A stretch of DNA of 64,000 bases, taken from contig NZ_PDOG01000004.1 of assembly GCF_003202205.1 (NCBI RefSeq), positions 556,281-620,280 on the forward strand. The letters are read 5' to 3'. The notes beneath the pieces were generated by a model. That model saw only the letters and a list, made by a program, of their open reading frames with translations, ran no database searches and had not been told where the DNA came from. Of the stretch, positions 56,767 to 64,000 are shown one piece after another (within the stretch, counting starts at the first letter, position 1; each line of letters opens with the position of its first letter). The translations under genes were made by a program, and so were the position numbers. The stretch is from Halomonas sp. LBP4 (lineage in GTDB: Bacteria > Pseudomonadota > Gammaproteobacteria > Pseudomonadales > Halomonadaceae).

Positions 56767-58128
56767 ATGGAACAGACTTCAACAGTCCCGTCAGAACGTT
56801 ACACTGGAGGCGGCGAGGAGCACTGGATCGGACGCTACTTCGGCGTGCGCCGCCGAGGCTCTACCTTGCGTACCGAAGTGCTCGCCGGTGTCGCCACTTT
56901 CCTGGCCTCGATGTATATCATCGTGGTCAATCCGGCGATTCTCAGCGACGCCGGCATCCCCTTCTCCGCGGCACTCTCGGCCACCGTGCTGATCAGCTTC
57001 ATGAGCAGCCTGGCCATGGGGCTCTATGCCCGCAACCCCATCCTGGTGGCGCCGGGCATGGGCATGAATGCCCTGTTCACCTACACCCTGGTGCTGGGGG
57101 CCGGCCTGTCCTGGGAGGTGGCGCTGGGCTGCGTGTTCTGGTCGGGTGTGCTGTTCGCCACCCTGGCCATGTTCAACGTGCGCAAGGCGATCATCGAGGC
57201 GATCCCGGCCTCGCTGCGCTATGCCATCACCTGCGGCATCGGCCTGTTCATCACCTTCATCGGCTTCAAGAATGCCGGCTTCATCGTCGGCAGTGACGCG
57301 ACCCTGGTGACCCTGGGCAGCTTCGATGCCAGCCTGCTGGTCTTCTTCGCGGGCCTGATGGCCACGGCGATCATGGTGGTGCTGCGCTTCAACGGCGCGC
57401 TGATCCTGGGCATCGCCCTGACCACCCTGCTGGCCGCGCCCATGGGGCGGCTGTGGGGCGAGGAGGAGATGGTGCAGTGGAGCGGCCTGGCCGCCTGGCC
57501 CGACTTCAGCGCGGTGATGCAGGTGGACATCTGGGGGGCGCTGAAGGTGGCCTACCTGCCGTTCATCTTCGTGATGCTGTTCACCAACTTCTTCGATGCG
57601 CTCTCCTGCTTCATGGCGCTCTCCGAGTCGGCGGACCTCAAGGACGAGGACGGCAACCCGCGCAACCTCAAGCGCTCCATGACCGTGGATGCCTTCGCCT
57701 CGATGATCGCCGCGCCGCTCGGCACCAGTGCCGCCCAGACCTTCATCGAGTCCGGTGCCGGCGTCGCCCAGGGCGGGCGCACCGGCCTGGTGGCGGTCAC
57801 CATCGCGCTGCTCTTCCTGCCCTTCCTGTTCCTCTCGCCGCTGCTGTCGCTGGTGCCGGGCATCGCCACGGCCCCGGCCCTGGTGCTGGTGGGGCTGTTC
57901 ATGCTGGCCCCGGTGGCGAAGATCGACTGGGCCCGGGCCGACGAGGCCTTCCCCGCCTTCCTGGCGATCATCCTGATGCCGCTGACCTACTCGATCACCC
58001 TGGGGATCGCCTTCGGCTTCCTCAGCTTCGTGGTGATCAAGCTCGGTACCGGCCGCTTCCAGGAGATCAGGCCGGCCATGTGGGTCTCGGCGGCGCTCAG
58101 CGTGGTGATGCTGGTGACCACGCATTGA
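56767..58128 (+). CDS. NCS2-family purine permease (AzgA/guanine-hypoxanthine type)
   Basis: This encodes 453 residues with 12-14 helices. The sequence MGLYARNPILVAPGMGMNALFTYTLVLG, the SFDASLLVFFAGLMATAIM region and LKRSMTVDAFASMIAAPLGTSAAQTFIESGAGVAQGGRTGLVAV are characteristic of the AzgA/PbuG subgroup of proton-driven purine importers. The likely cargo is adenine or guanine/hypoxanthine. Start codons at 56755 and 56767 lack clear ribosome sites. A long leader from the hemY terminator (about 180 bp) precedes it; I recognise no purine riboswitch. Confidence 0.9.
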   Translation: MEQTSTVPSERYTGGGEEHWIGRYFGVRRRGSTLRTEVLAGVATFLASMYIIVVNPAILSDAGIPFSAALSATVLISFMSSLAMGLYARNPILVAPGMGMNALFTYTLVLGAGLSWEVALGCVFWSGVLFATLAMFNVRKAIIEAIPASLRYAITCGIGLFITFIGFKNAGFIVGSDATLVTLGSFDASLLVFFAGLMATAIMVVLRFNGALILGIALTTLLAAPMGRLWGEEEMVQWSGLAAWPDFSAVMQVDIWGALKVAYLPFIFVMLFTNFFDALSCFMALSESADLKDEDGNPRNLKRSMTVDAFASMIAAPLGTSAAQTFIESGAGVAQGGRTGLVAVTIALLFLPFLFLSPLLSLVPGIATAPALVLVGLFMLAPVAKIDWARADEAFPAFLAIILMPLTYSITLGIAFGFLSFVVIKLGTGRFQEIRPAMWVSAALSVVMLVTTH

Positions 58129-58150
58129 CGACGCCGGAGCGTCCGGTCCG

Positions 58151-58192
58151 CAACGACAGCGGGGCTGCCAGACGGCAGCCCCGCTGTCGTTG
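58151..58192. terminator. 19-bp perfect stem-loop between the purine permease and MscS gene
   Basis: Arms 58151-58169 and 58174-58192 are exactly complementary, with loop AGAC. It lies between convergent genes. T runs are lacking on both sides, so termination would depend on stem strength or Rho. Confidence 0.75.
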
Positions 58193-58207
58193 GTGAGGCT
58201 CCTGGCA

Positions 58208-60550
58208 TCAGTCCTCGTCGAAGTCCCCCGTGAACTCGGGGTTGGGCTTGGCGCGCGGGTCGTCCTCCGACTCGCGGCTGCTCTCGCCGGAGCGGGGCTG
58301 GCCGCCCGGGCGCCCGTCGATGTCGAAGGGCTGCTGCATGACGCGCAGGTTGGCCGGGGGCGCCTCGGCCTCCTTGCCCACGCCGAAGTAGAGGGTGGTG
58401 TGGGGGAAGGGGATCTCGATGCCCTTGGCGTCGAAGTGCAGCTTGACCAGGCGGTTGAAGGCGCGGCCGGTGGCCCACTGGGTGCCCGGCGTGGTCTTGA
58501 TGCGTACGCGGATGTTCACCGAGCTGTCGGCCAGGGCGACGACACCGGCGACCTCCAGCGGGGCGAGGATGTTCATCTTGTGGTCGTCGTCGGCCACCAG
58601 CTCGTCGAAGGCCTCGCGCAGTGCCACGATGGCATCGTCGATGCTCTCGCGGTAGGCGATGCCGTACTCGCCGACGTGGTAGGCGAAGTCGCGCATATAG
58701 TTGGAGACCGTGTCGACGCTGGAGAAGGGCACGATGTGGTAGGTGCCGTTGAGGTCGCGGATGCCCACCGAGCGGATGCTGAGGCGCTCGGCGGTGCCGG
58801 TGATGCCGCCCACCGTGACCACGTCGCCGGTGTTCATGGCGTTCTCCACCTGGATGAAGATGCCGGTGATGATGTCCTGCACCAGCTTCTGGGCGCCGAA
58901 GCCGATGGCCAGGCCGAGCACGCCGGCACCGGCGATCAGCGGCCCGATGTTGATGCCGATCTCGGCCAGCACGATCATCGCCGTCATGGTGATGATGGTG
59001 ATCGCCAGGGCGTTGCGGAAGAGGGCCAGCAGGGTCTGGGCGCGGGCCGAAGGCACGCCGCCACCGGTCTCGGGGTTGAGCTTGTGCTCGATCAGGCTGG
59101 CCAGGCCGAGCCAGGCGGCCACGGCGATTGCCAGGATCACCGCCACGCTGACCAGCTTGCCGACCAGGCCACGACCGGCCTCGGAGGCGTACCAGGCCGC
59201 CAGGTCGAAGGCGCCCCAGGCATTGAGTACCAGCATGACCACCACGATCAGGATGATCGTGCGGATCACCCGCAGGGCATTGGGCACGTAGCTGTTGAGG
59301 CGAGGCTCGAGCAGCGGCAGCTTGCGGCGCAGGTCCTCGGAGAGGGTGATGCGTCGGCCGATGGTCTGGCTCAGCAGGCTCGAGAGCAGCATGCCGACCA
59401 CCACCGCGGCCAGGGTCTTGAGGGTGGCGAAGAGCACGAAGGGCAGGGCGTCGGCGGGCCGAGTGAGGGTCAGCACCAGTACCATCAGGAAGTAGGCCAG
59501 GGCGAACAGGTGCCAGGTGCGGGCGAACAGCTGCAGCGAGACCCGGCTGGCGGCCAGGGTCGCCTGGTTCGCCTTGACATTGATGGCGTCGCGCAGGCGC
59601 CGGCGGTTCTTGAGCACGACCGCCACGGCATAGAGGAAGGCGCCGAACATGATCAGGGTGCCGAGGCCCTGGCCCAGGGCGGGTGCGAGATAGACGTTGA
59701 CCAGCGGTACCACCACCATCAGGCCGTAGCCGACCAGGCCGATCAGCCGGGCGATCCAGCGGTTCCAGTAGGCGGCCTCGTGGGCGGTGATCGGCAGCAG
59801 CCGCAGCCCCTCGTAGCGCGACGAGAAGAGCATGCGCACCGCGGCCTTGAGCAGCTCGATGACCAGGAAGGCGTTGAGGAACAGCGAGGCGCGGGTGGAG
59901 AGTTCACCGGTCTCGCCGATGGCGAAGGTGGCGATCAGGTTGCCGCCGACATAGGCCAGCGCCACCACCAGCACGTCCACCAGGGCGGCCAGGGCCACGC
60001 TGAGCACCAGGCGCAGCACCGGGGTCAGGCCGGCGCCGTTGAGCGACCACTGGCTGATGCCGGTGAACAGTGGCCTGGCCAGGCGCCGGAAGCCGACGAA
60101 TAGCGCGAAGGTCGCCAGGATCACCAGGCCCAGGTTGATGGCCGCGCTGGAGAAGGCCGCCGTGTCGAAGGCGCTGCCCTCGCCGCTGAGCCCACCGGTG
60201 AAGAGGGCCCCGACCACGCCGATCAGGTTGTCGACCTGGTCGCCGACATCGCTGACGATGCGGCTGGTGGCCTCGGCCAGCTGGCGCGGCAGGGAAGGCT
60301 CCGCGTCGGGCGTGGCGGAAGGCGGCGTTGCTGTCTCGGGGCGGGGCGCTGGGCCGTCGTCGGCCAGGTCGCGCAGCCGGTCGATCAGTTGCTGGCGGGA
60401 CTGCTCGTCCTCGAGCAGCTCGGCCAGGGTGGCGTAGGCGGCCGGGTCGCCGCTGCCCTCGGCCGGCTGGGCCTGGGCGGGGGCGGCGAACGCCACCAGG
60501 GCGATCAGTAGCCAGCCGAGGGTCAAGGATAGGGCTCGCATGGGATTCAC
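58208..60550 (-). CDS. Large MscS-family mechanosensitive channel
   Basis: This is a 780-residue protein. The GTG at 60550 is taken as start because GGAGG lies seven bases before it; an in-frame ATG at 60541 is the alternative. After a signal peptide (ends APAQAQP) come a periplasmic helical region and about ten membrane helices, then the MscS pore and beta domains (MIVLAEIGINIGPLIAGAGVLGLAIGFGAQKLVQDIITGIFIQVENAMNTGDVV). The C-terminal tail is charged. It should open under membrane tension and release solutes on hypo-osmotic shock, fitting a halophile. Size lies between YnaI and MscK. Confidence 0.92.
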   Translation of the reverse strand: MNPMRALSLTLGWLLIALVAFAAPAQAQPAEGSGDPAAYATLAELLEDEQSRQQLIDRLRDLADDGPAPRPETATPPSATPDAEPSLPRQLAEATSRIVSDVGDQVDNLIGVVGALFTGGLSGEGSAFDTAAFSSAAINLGLVILATFALFVGFRRLARPLFTGISQWSLNGAGLTPVLRLVLSVALAALVDVLVVALAYVGGNLIATFAIGETGELSTRASLFLNAFLVIELLKAAVRMLFSSRYEGLRLLPITAHEAAYWNRWIARLIGLVGYGLMVVVPLVNVYLAPALGQGLGTLIMFGAFLYAVAVVLKNRRRLRDAINVKANQATLAASRVSLQLFARTWHLFALAYFLMVLVLTLTRPADALPFVLFATLKTLAAVVVGMLLSSLLSQTIGRRITLSEDLRRKLPLLEPRLNSYVPNALRVIRTIILIVVVMLVLNAWGAFDLAAWYASEAGRGLVGKLVSVAVILAIAVAAWLGLASLIEHKLNPETGGGVPSARAQTLLALFRNALAITIITMTAMIVLAEIGINIGPLIAGAGVLGLAIGFGAQKLVQDIITGIFIQVENAMNTGDVVTVGGITGTAERLSIRSVGIRDLNGTYHIVPFSSVDTVSNYMRDFAYHVGEYGIAYRESIDDAIVALREAFDELVADDDHKMNILAPLEVAGVVALADSSVNIRVRIKTTPGTQWATGRAFNRLVKLHFDAKGIEIPFPHTTLYFGVGKEAEAPPANLRVMQQPFDIDGRPGGQPRSGESSRESEDDPRAKPNPEFTGDFDED

Positions 60551-60722
60551 GCTGTGACCTCCGTTTCTGGGCGTGGTGGCGATGGCGACATCAGGGGGTG
60601 GCGGTCCTGGGCGGGTTGCCGGGGAGTGTCGTCGTTGGTTTGTGGTCGCAAACCAGCATGATACGGACTTTGGACGATGATCACGACCGACGGCAAGGGC
60701 GACGCCCGACACGGCACAACCA

Positions 60723-60739
60723 TGTACGATATTTGTACA
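60723..60739. promoter_or_regulatory. Palindromic operator candidate TGTAC-N7-GTACA
   Basis: TGTACGATATTTGTACA is a 5-7-5 perfect dyad overlapping the candidate -35 box TTGTAC. Its position would let a bound dimeric regulator block the promoter driving the leader of the crcB genes. No regulator gene is adjacent. Confidence 0.45.
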
Positions 60740-60817
60740 CTAACAGAAAGTTGTGCGATTATCGTAGGGTGGTCGTTGATTCGTACGACCCCTGCCAGGT
60801 AAGCATGCGATACACTT

Positions 60818-60846
60818 GGGCCACCCACTGGGGGTGGTCTTTTTTA
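60818..60846 (+). terminator. Rho-independent terminator in the crcB leader
   Basis: CCACCC (60821-60826) pairs with GGGTGG (60832-60837), followed by TCTTTTTT. It is only 30 bases before the crcB start codon. Because no gene ends here on the plus strand, it either ends a short RNA or acts as an attenuator for crcB. Confidence 0.75.
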
Positions 60847-60875
60847 TTGGCGGGTGTCGGGGCAGGGAGGCACGC

Positions 60876-61268
60876 ATGACGATCGGCCTGACGGGCTTGC
60901 TGCTGGTGGCGGGTGGCGGCGCCCTGGGCGGCATGGGGCGCCTGGCCCTCTCCAACCTGGTGGCTCGCCGTCTGGGGGCGGCCTTTCCCTGGGGAACCCT
61001 GGCGGTCAATCTCAGTGGTGCGCTGCTGATGGGGCTGCTGGCGGGCGTGCTGGGGCCGTCGGCACCCGGCGGCGCCGGGCCGGTGTGGCAGCTGCTGGCG
61101 ATCGGTCTGCTCGGGGGCTATACCACGGTGTCGTCGCTCAGCCTGCAGACCCTGACGCTGTGGCAGCAGGGGCGTACCCATGCCGCCCTGGCCAATCTGC
61201 TGGTGACGCTCGTGGTGGGCCTGTTGGCGCTCGTGCTCGGCTGGTGGCTGGCGGGAGGCCCGGCATGA
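60876..61268 (+). CDS. crcB: Fluoride exporter CrcB (first copy)
   Basis: This is a 130-residue, four-helix Fluc-family protein. Typical elements are GGALGGMGRLALSNLV near the start and PWGTLAVNLSGALLMGLL (Asn in helix 2). The central motif, normally GGFTTFS, appears here as GGYTTVSS, a deviation at the Phe box position. Fluc channels are dimers with antiparallel subunits. It is coupled to the second copy by a four-base overlap. GGGAGG precedes the start. Confidence 0.93.
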   Translation: MTIGLTGLLLVAGGGALGGMGRLALSNLVARRLGAAFPWGTLAVNLSGALLMGLLAGVLGPSAPGGAGPVWQLLAIGLLGGYTTVSSLSLQTLTLWQQGRTHAALANLLVTLVVGLLALVLGWWLAGGPA

Positions 61269-61663
61269 TCGCCTGGCGCGCCTACGCCGCGGTGGGGGTC
61301 GGCAGTGCGCTCGGGACCTCGCTGCGCTACCTGGTCTCGCTGGCGATGCCGGGCATCGTCGGCCCCGCCTTTCCCTGGGCGACCCTGGCGGTGAATGCCC
61401 TCGGCTCCTGGCTGATCGCCGCCTTCGCCGCCTACGGCGCGCGGCGCACCACCGGGCGGGTGGCGCGCTGGCAACCCTTCCTGGTGGCCGGCTTCTGCGG
61501 CGGCTTCACCACCTTCTCGCTGTTCGGGCTCGAGACGCTCCGGCTGCTCGAGCAGGGCAGGGCGAGCCTGGCGCTCGCCTATGTGCTGCTCAGCGTGGTG
61601 CTCTGGCTGGCGGGGGCCTGGTCGGGCCACCGTGCCGGTAGGCGGGCCGCGGCGCGGGCCTGA
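61265..61663 (+). CDS. crcB: Fluoride exporter CrcB (second copy)
   Basis: The 132-residue protein has the canonical CrcB motifs GVGSALGTSLRYLVS, PWATLAVNALGSWLI and GFCGGFTTFSLFGLETLRLLEQG. Together with the diverged first copy it would make an antiparallel heterodimer, as known for paired Fluc genes in other bacteria. The last codons, which specify AGRRAAARA, lie inside a perfect 21-bp stem-loop. Confidence 0.94.
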   Translation: MIAWRAYAAVGVGSALGTSLRYLVSLAMPGIVGPAFPWATLAVNALGSWLIAAFAAYGARRTTGRVARWQPFLVAGFCGGFTTFSLFGLETLRLLEQGRASLALAYVLLSVVLWLAGAWSGHRAGRRAAARA

Positions 61664-61684
61664 CGCCGCGGCCCGCCTACCGGC
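61634..61684. terminator. 21-bp perfect stem-loop across the crcB stop, convergent with pgi
   Basis: Arms 61634-61654 and 61664-61684 are exactly complementary around a nine-base loop that contains the crcB stop codon. It ends 7 bases before the pgi stop. It may act for both convergent genes. No U-tract is present. Confidence 0.7.
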
Positions 61685-61690
61685 GACGGC

Positions 61691-63370
61691 TCAGCCTTTC
61701 CGGCCTCGCTTGCCGGCCTTGCCCCCGCTCGCCGTGGCGGTCGCAGCCGGCTCGAGTGCGGCGCCGCCATGCCCGAGCCTCTCTTCCTGGAAATGCCCCC
61801 GCACCAGGGCCAGCAGCCCCTGGGTCGAGGCATCGAAGTCCTGGCTGTGCTCGTCGATCCGCTCGCTGATCTCGCCGGCGATGCGCTTGCCGAGCTGCAC
61901 GCCCCACTGGTCGAAGGAGTTGATGTTCCAGATCACCCCCTGGACGAACACCTTGTGCTCGTAGAGCGCGATCAGGGCGCCGAGGTTCTTCGGTGTCAGC
62001 TCGTCGAGCAGCAGCACGCTGGAGGGACGGTTGCCGGGGCAGCTGTAGGGGTCGAGCCGGCTGCCGCTCTGGCTGCCCTCCATGAAGGCGTTGGCCTGGG
62101 CGAGCATATTGGTGAGCAGCGCGAAGTGATGGTCTTCCACCCCCGGTTCGGGCTTCAGCGAGGCGATGAAGTCGATGGGCACGTAGCGGGTGCCCTGGTG
62201 CAGCAGCTGGAAGAAGGCGTGCTGGCCGTTGGAGCCGGTCTGCCCCCAGACGATGGGGCCGGTCTTGTAGTCCACCGGGTGGCCGAAGATGTCCACCGAC
62301 TTGCCGTTGGACTCCATGTCGAGCTGCTGGAGGAAGGAGGGCAGCTGATGCAGCGCCTGGTCGTAGGGCACGATGGCCTGGGTCTCGGCGCCGACGAAGT
62401 TGATGTACCAGATGCCGATCAGCGCCATCAGCACCGGCATGTTCTCGCGGAAGGGGGCGGAGAGGAAGTGCTGGTCCATCTCGTAGGCGCCCTCGAGCAT
62501 CTCCATGAAGCCGTCGAAGCCGATGGAGAGCGCGATGGGCAGGCCGATGGAGGACCACATGGAGTAGCGCCCCCCGACCCAGGCCCAGAACTCGAAGACG
62601 TTCTCCTCGCGGATGCCGAATTCCATGGCCGCCTGGCGGTTGGTAGAGGCGGCGATGAAGTGGGCGCCGACGTCGGCGTCCTCGCCGGCATTGTCGAGGA
62701 ACCAGCGGCGTGCGGTCTTGGCGTTGAGCAGCGTCTCCTGGGTGGAGAAGGTCTTGGTGGAGACGATGAACAGGGTCGTGGCCGGGTCGAGGCGCTTGAG
62801 CACCTTCTGGATATGGGCGCCGTCGACATTGGAGACGAAGTGGAAGTTGAGCTCCGGGTGGCGGTACTTGAGCAGCGCCCGGCTGGCCATGTTGGGGCCC
62901 AGGTCGGAGCCACCGATGCCGATGTTGACCACGTCCTTGATGCGCTCGCCGCTGTAGCCCTTCCACTCGCCGCTGCGCACGGCCTCGGAGAAGGCGCGGA
63001 TCTGCTCGCGGGTGCGCTGGATCTCCGGCATCACGTCCTGGCCGTCGACCATCAGCGGGCCCTCGCCGATGTTGCGCAGGGCGGTGTGCAGTACCGGGCG
63101 ATTCTCGGTGACGTTGATGATGTCGCCGGAGAACATCTGGGCGCGGCGCTGCACCAGCGCCGAGTGGTCGGCCAGCTCGAGCAGCTTGTCGAGCACGGCG
63201 CCCGAGATGGCGTGCTTGGAATAGTCGAGGAACAGGCCACCGACGCGCAGGCTCATCTTCTCGAAGCGCTGCGGGTCGGCGGTGAAGTAGTCGCGGATAC
63301 GGTCGTTGGCGGTCTGCTCGTGCAGGTCCTTCAGGGCCTGCCAGGTGACGCTGCGGGTGAGCTGGAACAT
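61691..63370 (-). CDS. pgi: Glucose-6-phosphate isomerase
   Basis: The 559-residue enzyme is of standard bacterial length. Signatures are VVNIGIGGSDLGPNMASRALL, FIVSTKTFSTQETLLNA, GRYSMWSSIGLPIALSIG, and the late GVQLGKRIAGEI with the catalytic Glu/Lys region. It interconverts glucose- and fructose-6-phosphate. The C-terminus carries a roughly 20-residue Gly/Lys tail. TGAGG precedes the start at 63370. It follows mgsA and the end of pyk in the same direction. Confidence 0.96.
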   Translation of the reverse strand: MFQLTRSVTWQALKDLHEQTANDRIRDYFTADPQRFEKMSLRVGGLFLDYSKHAISGAVLDKLLELADHSALVQRRAQMFSGDIINVTENRPVLHTALRNIGEGPLMVDGQDVMPEIQRTREQIRAFSEAVRSGEWKGYSGERIKDVVNIGIGGSDLGPNMASRALLKYRHPELNFHFVSNVDGAHIQKVLKRLDPATTLFIVSTKTFSTQETLLNAKTARRWFLDNAGEDADVGAHFIAASTNRQAAMEFGIREENVFEFWAWVGGRYSMWSSIGLPIALSIGFDGFMEMLEGAYEMDQHFLSAPFRENMPVLMALIGIWYINFVGAETQAIVPYDQALHQLPSFLQQLDMESNGKSVDIFGHPVDYKTGPIVWGQTGSNGQHAFFQLLHQGTRYVPIDFIASLKPEPGVEDHHFALLTNMLAQANAFMEGSQSGSRLDPYSCPGNRPSSVLLLDELTPKNLGALIALYEHKVFVQGVIWNINSFDQWGVQLGKRIAGEISERIDEHSQDFDASTQGLLALVRGHFQEERLGHGGAALEPAATATASGGKAGKRGRKG

Positions 63371-63417
63371 GGTGGCCTCACATATCGTGGCGTTGATGCG
63401 TTGTCGTAATAAGGGTG

Positions 63418-63897
63418 TCACTCGCCGGCGCGGCTGGCGACCCAGGCCCCGGCATCGGGGATGGCCATCTCGTAGGCCTGGGTGAGCCAGGGCGAGCTGA
63501 TCAGGAAGTCGGCGCTGGCCGCGTTGCACGCCACCGGGATGTTCCACAGGGCGGCCAGGCGCAGCAGTGCCTTGACGTCGGGGTCATGGGGCTGGGGGGC
63601 GAAGGGGTCCCAGAAGAAGATCAGCAGGTCGAGCTGCTGCTCGGTGATCAGGGCGCCGATCTGCTGGTCGCCGCCCAGCGGGCCGCTCATCAGCCCGGTC
63701 ACCGGTAGCTCCAGGGTGTCCGCGACGCGCCGGGCGGTGGTGCCGGTGCCGATCAGCTCGTGATCGGTCAGGGTCTCGCGCCAGCGGGCGGCCCACTCCA
63801 GCAACTCCTCCTTCTTGCCGTCGTGGGCGATCAGCGCGATGCGCTTGCGCTCCGGCAGGGTACGGCGCACGCTGCGCCGTGGGCGTGGCTCAGTCAT
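63418..63897 (-). CDS. mgsA: Methylglyoxal synthase
   Basis: The 159-residue hexameric enzyme converts dihydroxyacetone phosphate to methylglyoxal and phosphate. RIALIAHDGKKEELLEWA, the IGTGTTARRV phosphate loop, MSGPLGGDQQIGALI with the catalytic Asp, and FFWDPFAPQPHDPDVKALLR are all intact. It lies between pyk and pgi and may offer an overflow when triose phosphate accumulates. It overlaps the end of pyk by eight bases. Confidence 0.95.
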   Translation of the reverse strand: MTEPRPRRSVRRTLPERKRIALIAHDGKKEELLEWAARWRETLTDHELIGTGTTARRVADTLELPVTGLMSGPLGGDQQIGALITEQQLDLLIFFWDPFAPQPHDPDVKALLRLAALWNIPVACNAASADFLISSPWLTQAYEMAIPDAGAWVASRAGE

Positions 63898-64000
63898 GGT
63901 CTCCTACCTCGAGGATCTTCAGGGTGTTGGTACCGCCATGGGCGTTCATGTGGTCGCCTCGGGTCAGGATGACATGATCGCCGGGTTCGGCAATGCCTTT
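63890..64000 (-). CDS. pyk: Pyruvate kinase, C-terminal end
   Basis: Only the last 36 codons are in the window: GIAEPGDHVILTRGDHMNAHGGTNTLKILEV, the typical final strand-helix of the pyruvate kinase C-terminal domain (compare GD-V-T-G-P-GGTN). The frame is open to the window edge and the stop is at 63892-63890. Its overlap with mgsA suggests one transcription unit pyk-mgsA-pgi. Confidence 0.85.
   Translation of the reverse strand, partial: KGIAEPGDHVILTRGDHMNAHGGTNTLKILEVGDHD

Larger units (their letters stand above)
60551..60875. other. Gap between the MscS channel and crcB genes
   Basis: No gene is visible. Features are an operator-like palindrome at 60723-60739, possible promoter boxes TTGTAC (60733-60738) and GATTAT (60757-60762), a small stem-loop (60771-60776 with 60785-60790) and a terminator before crcB. 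The half nearest the MscS gene should include the promoter of that gene. I looked for the fluoride riboswitch consensus and did not find it. Confidence 0.5.

Noticed and set aside
60551..60875. Fluoride (crcB) riboswitch in the crcB leader
   Set aside because: I could not find the conserved 5' GGNGATGG segment or the CTGATGNCNCCTAC-like 3' segment in correct order; only a terminator and a short stem were seen.

Overview
The window is a stretch of ordinary, gene-dense chromosome from a high-GC, moderately halophilic gammaproteobacterium, almost certainly Halomonas or a close relative. The best single clue is a complete teaABCD locus (the ectoine/hydroxyectoine TRAP transporter plus its universal stress protein). 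Gene orders shared with other gammaproteobacteria agree with this: argH-lptM-lysA-dapF-DUF484-xerC-HAD opposite hemCDXY, cytochrome c4-dsbA opposite engB, and finR opposite fpr. I see no rRNA, tRNA, CRISPR array, prophage or intact transposase gene.

Layout. 1-5.7 kb: a VanZ fragment, a small membrane protein, a host-attachment-family protein, a chemoreceptor with a sigma-28 type promoter, and finR/fpr. 5.8-8.2 kb: glnK-amtB with a sigma-54 promoter and NtrC-like site, then a second PII gene. 8.3-14.3 kb: ubiK, comM, a lipoprotein/hydrolase pair and glcB, with two miniature mobile-element-like repeats around glcB. 14.4-21.8 kb: a frcBCA-type sugar ABC transporter with an extra binding protein and an upstream hybrid-kinase/regulator pair. 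22-28.9 kb: thioesterase, DUF423, thiS-thiG, trmB, EamA/LysR, an AEC transporter and a SCO pair. A probable Fur-controlled small RNA lies between the LysR and AEC genes. 28.9-34.4 kb: esterase, FKBP isomerase and teaDCBA. 34.4-42.9 kb: yheS, dtd, a stress protein, thiD, a YqaA protein, an orphan TRAP pair and a nuclease-family protein. 42.9-51.7 kb: dsbA, cytochrome c4, engB and the xerC-to-argH cluster. 52-58 kb: hemCDXY and a purine permease. 58-64 kb: a large MscS channel, two crcB genes, then pgi, mgsA and the end of pyk.

How parts fit together. Several loci suit life in fluctuating salt: Tea recovers leaked ectoines, the MscS-type channel releases solutes on down-shock, and stress proteins sit beside the transporter genes. 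Nitrogen status is handled by AmtB and two PII proteins. Redox and iron handling is represented by FinR/Fpr, DsbA, cytochrome c4, SCO and the candidate Fur-controlled RNA. Central carbon genes (malate synthase G, Pgi, MgsA, Pyk) and housekeeping biosynthesis (Lys, Arg, heme, thiamine) fill most of the remainder.

The most unusual signals are outside proteins: the candidate 114-nt Fur RNA at 26584-26697, a 53-bp IS-end palindrome that split the glcB terminator, a 168-bp MITE-like element upstream of glcB, an attenuator-like leader before the crcB pair, and a set of very long perfect GC-rich stem-loops between genes.
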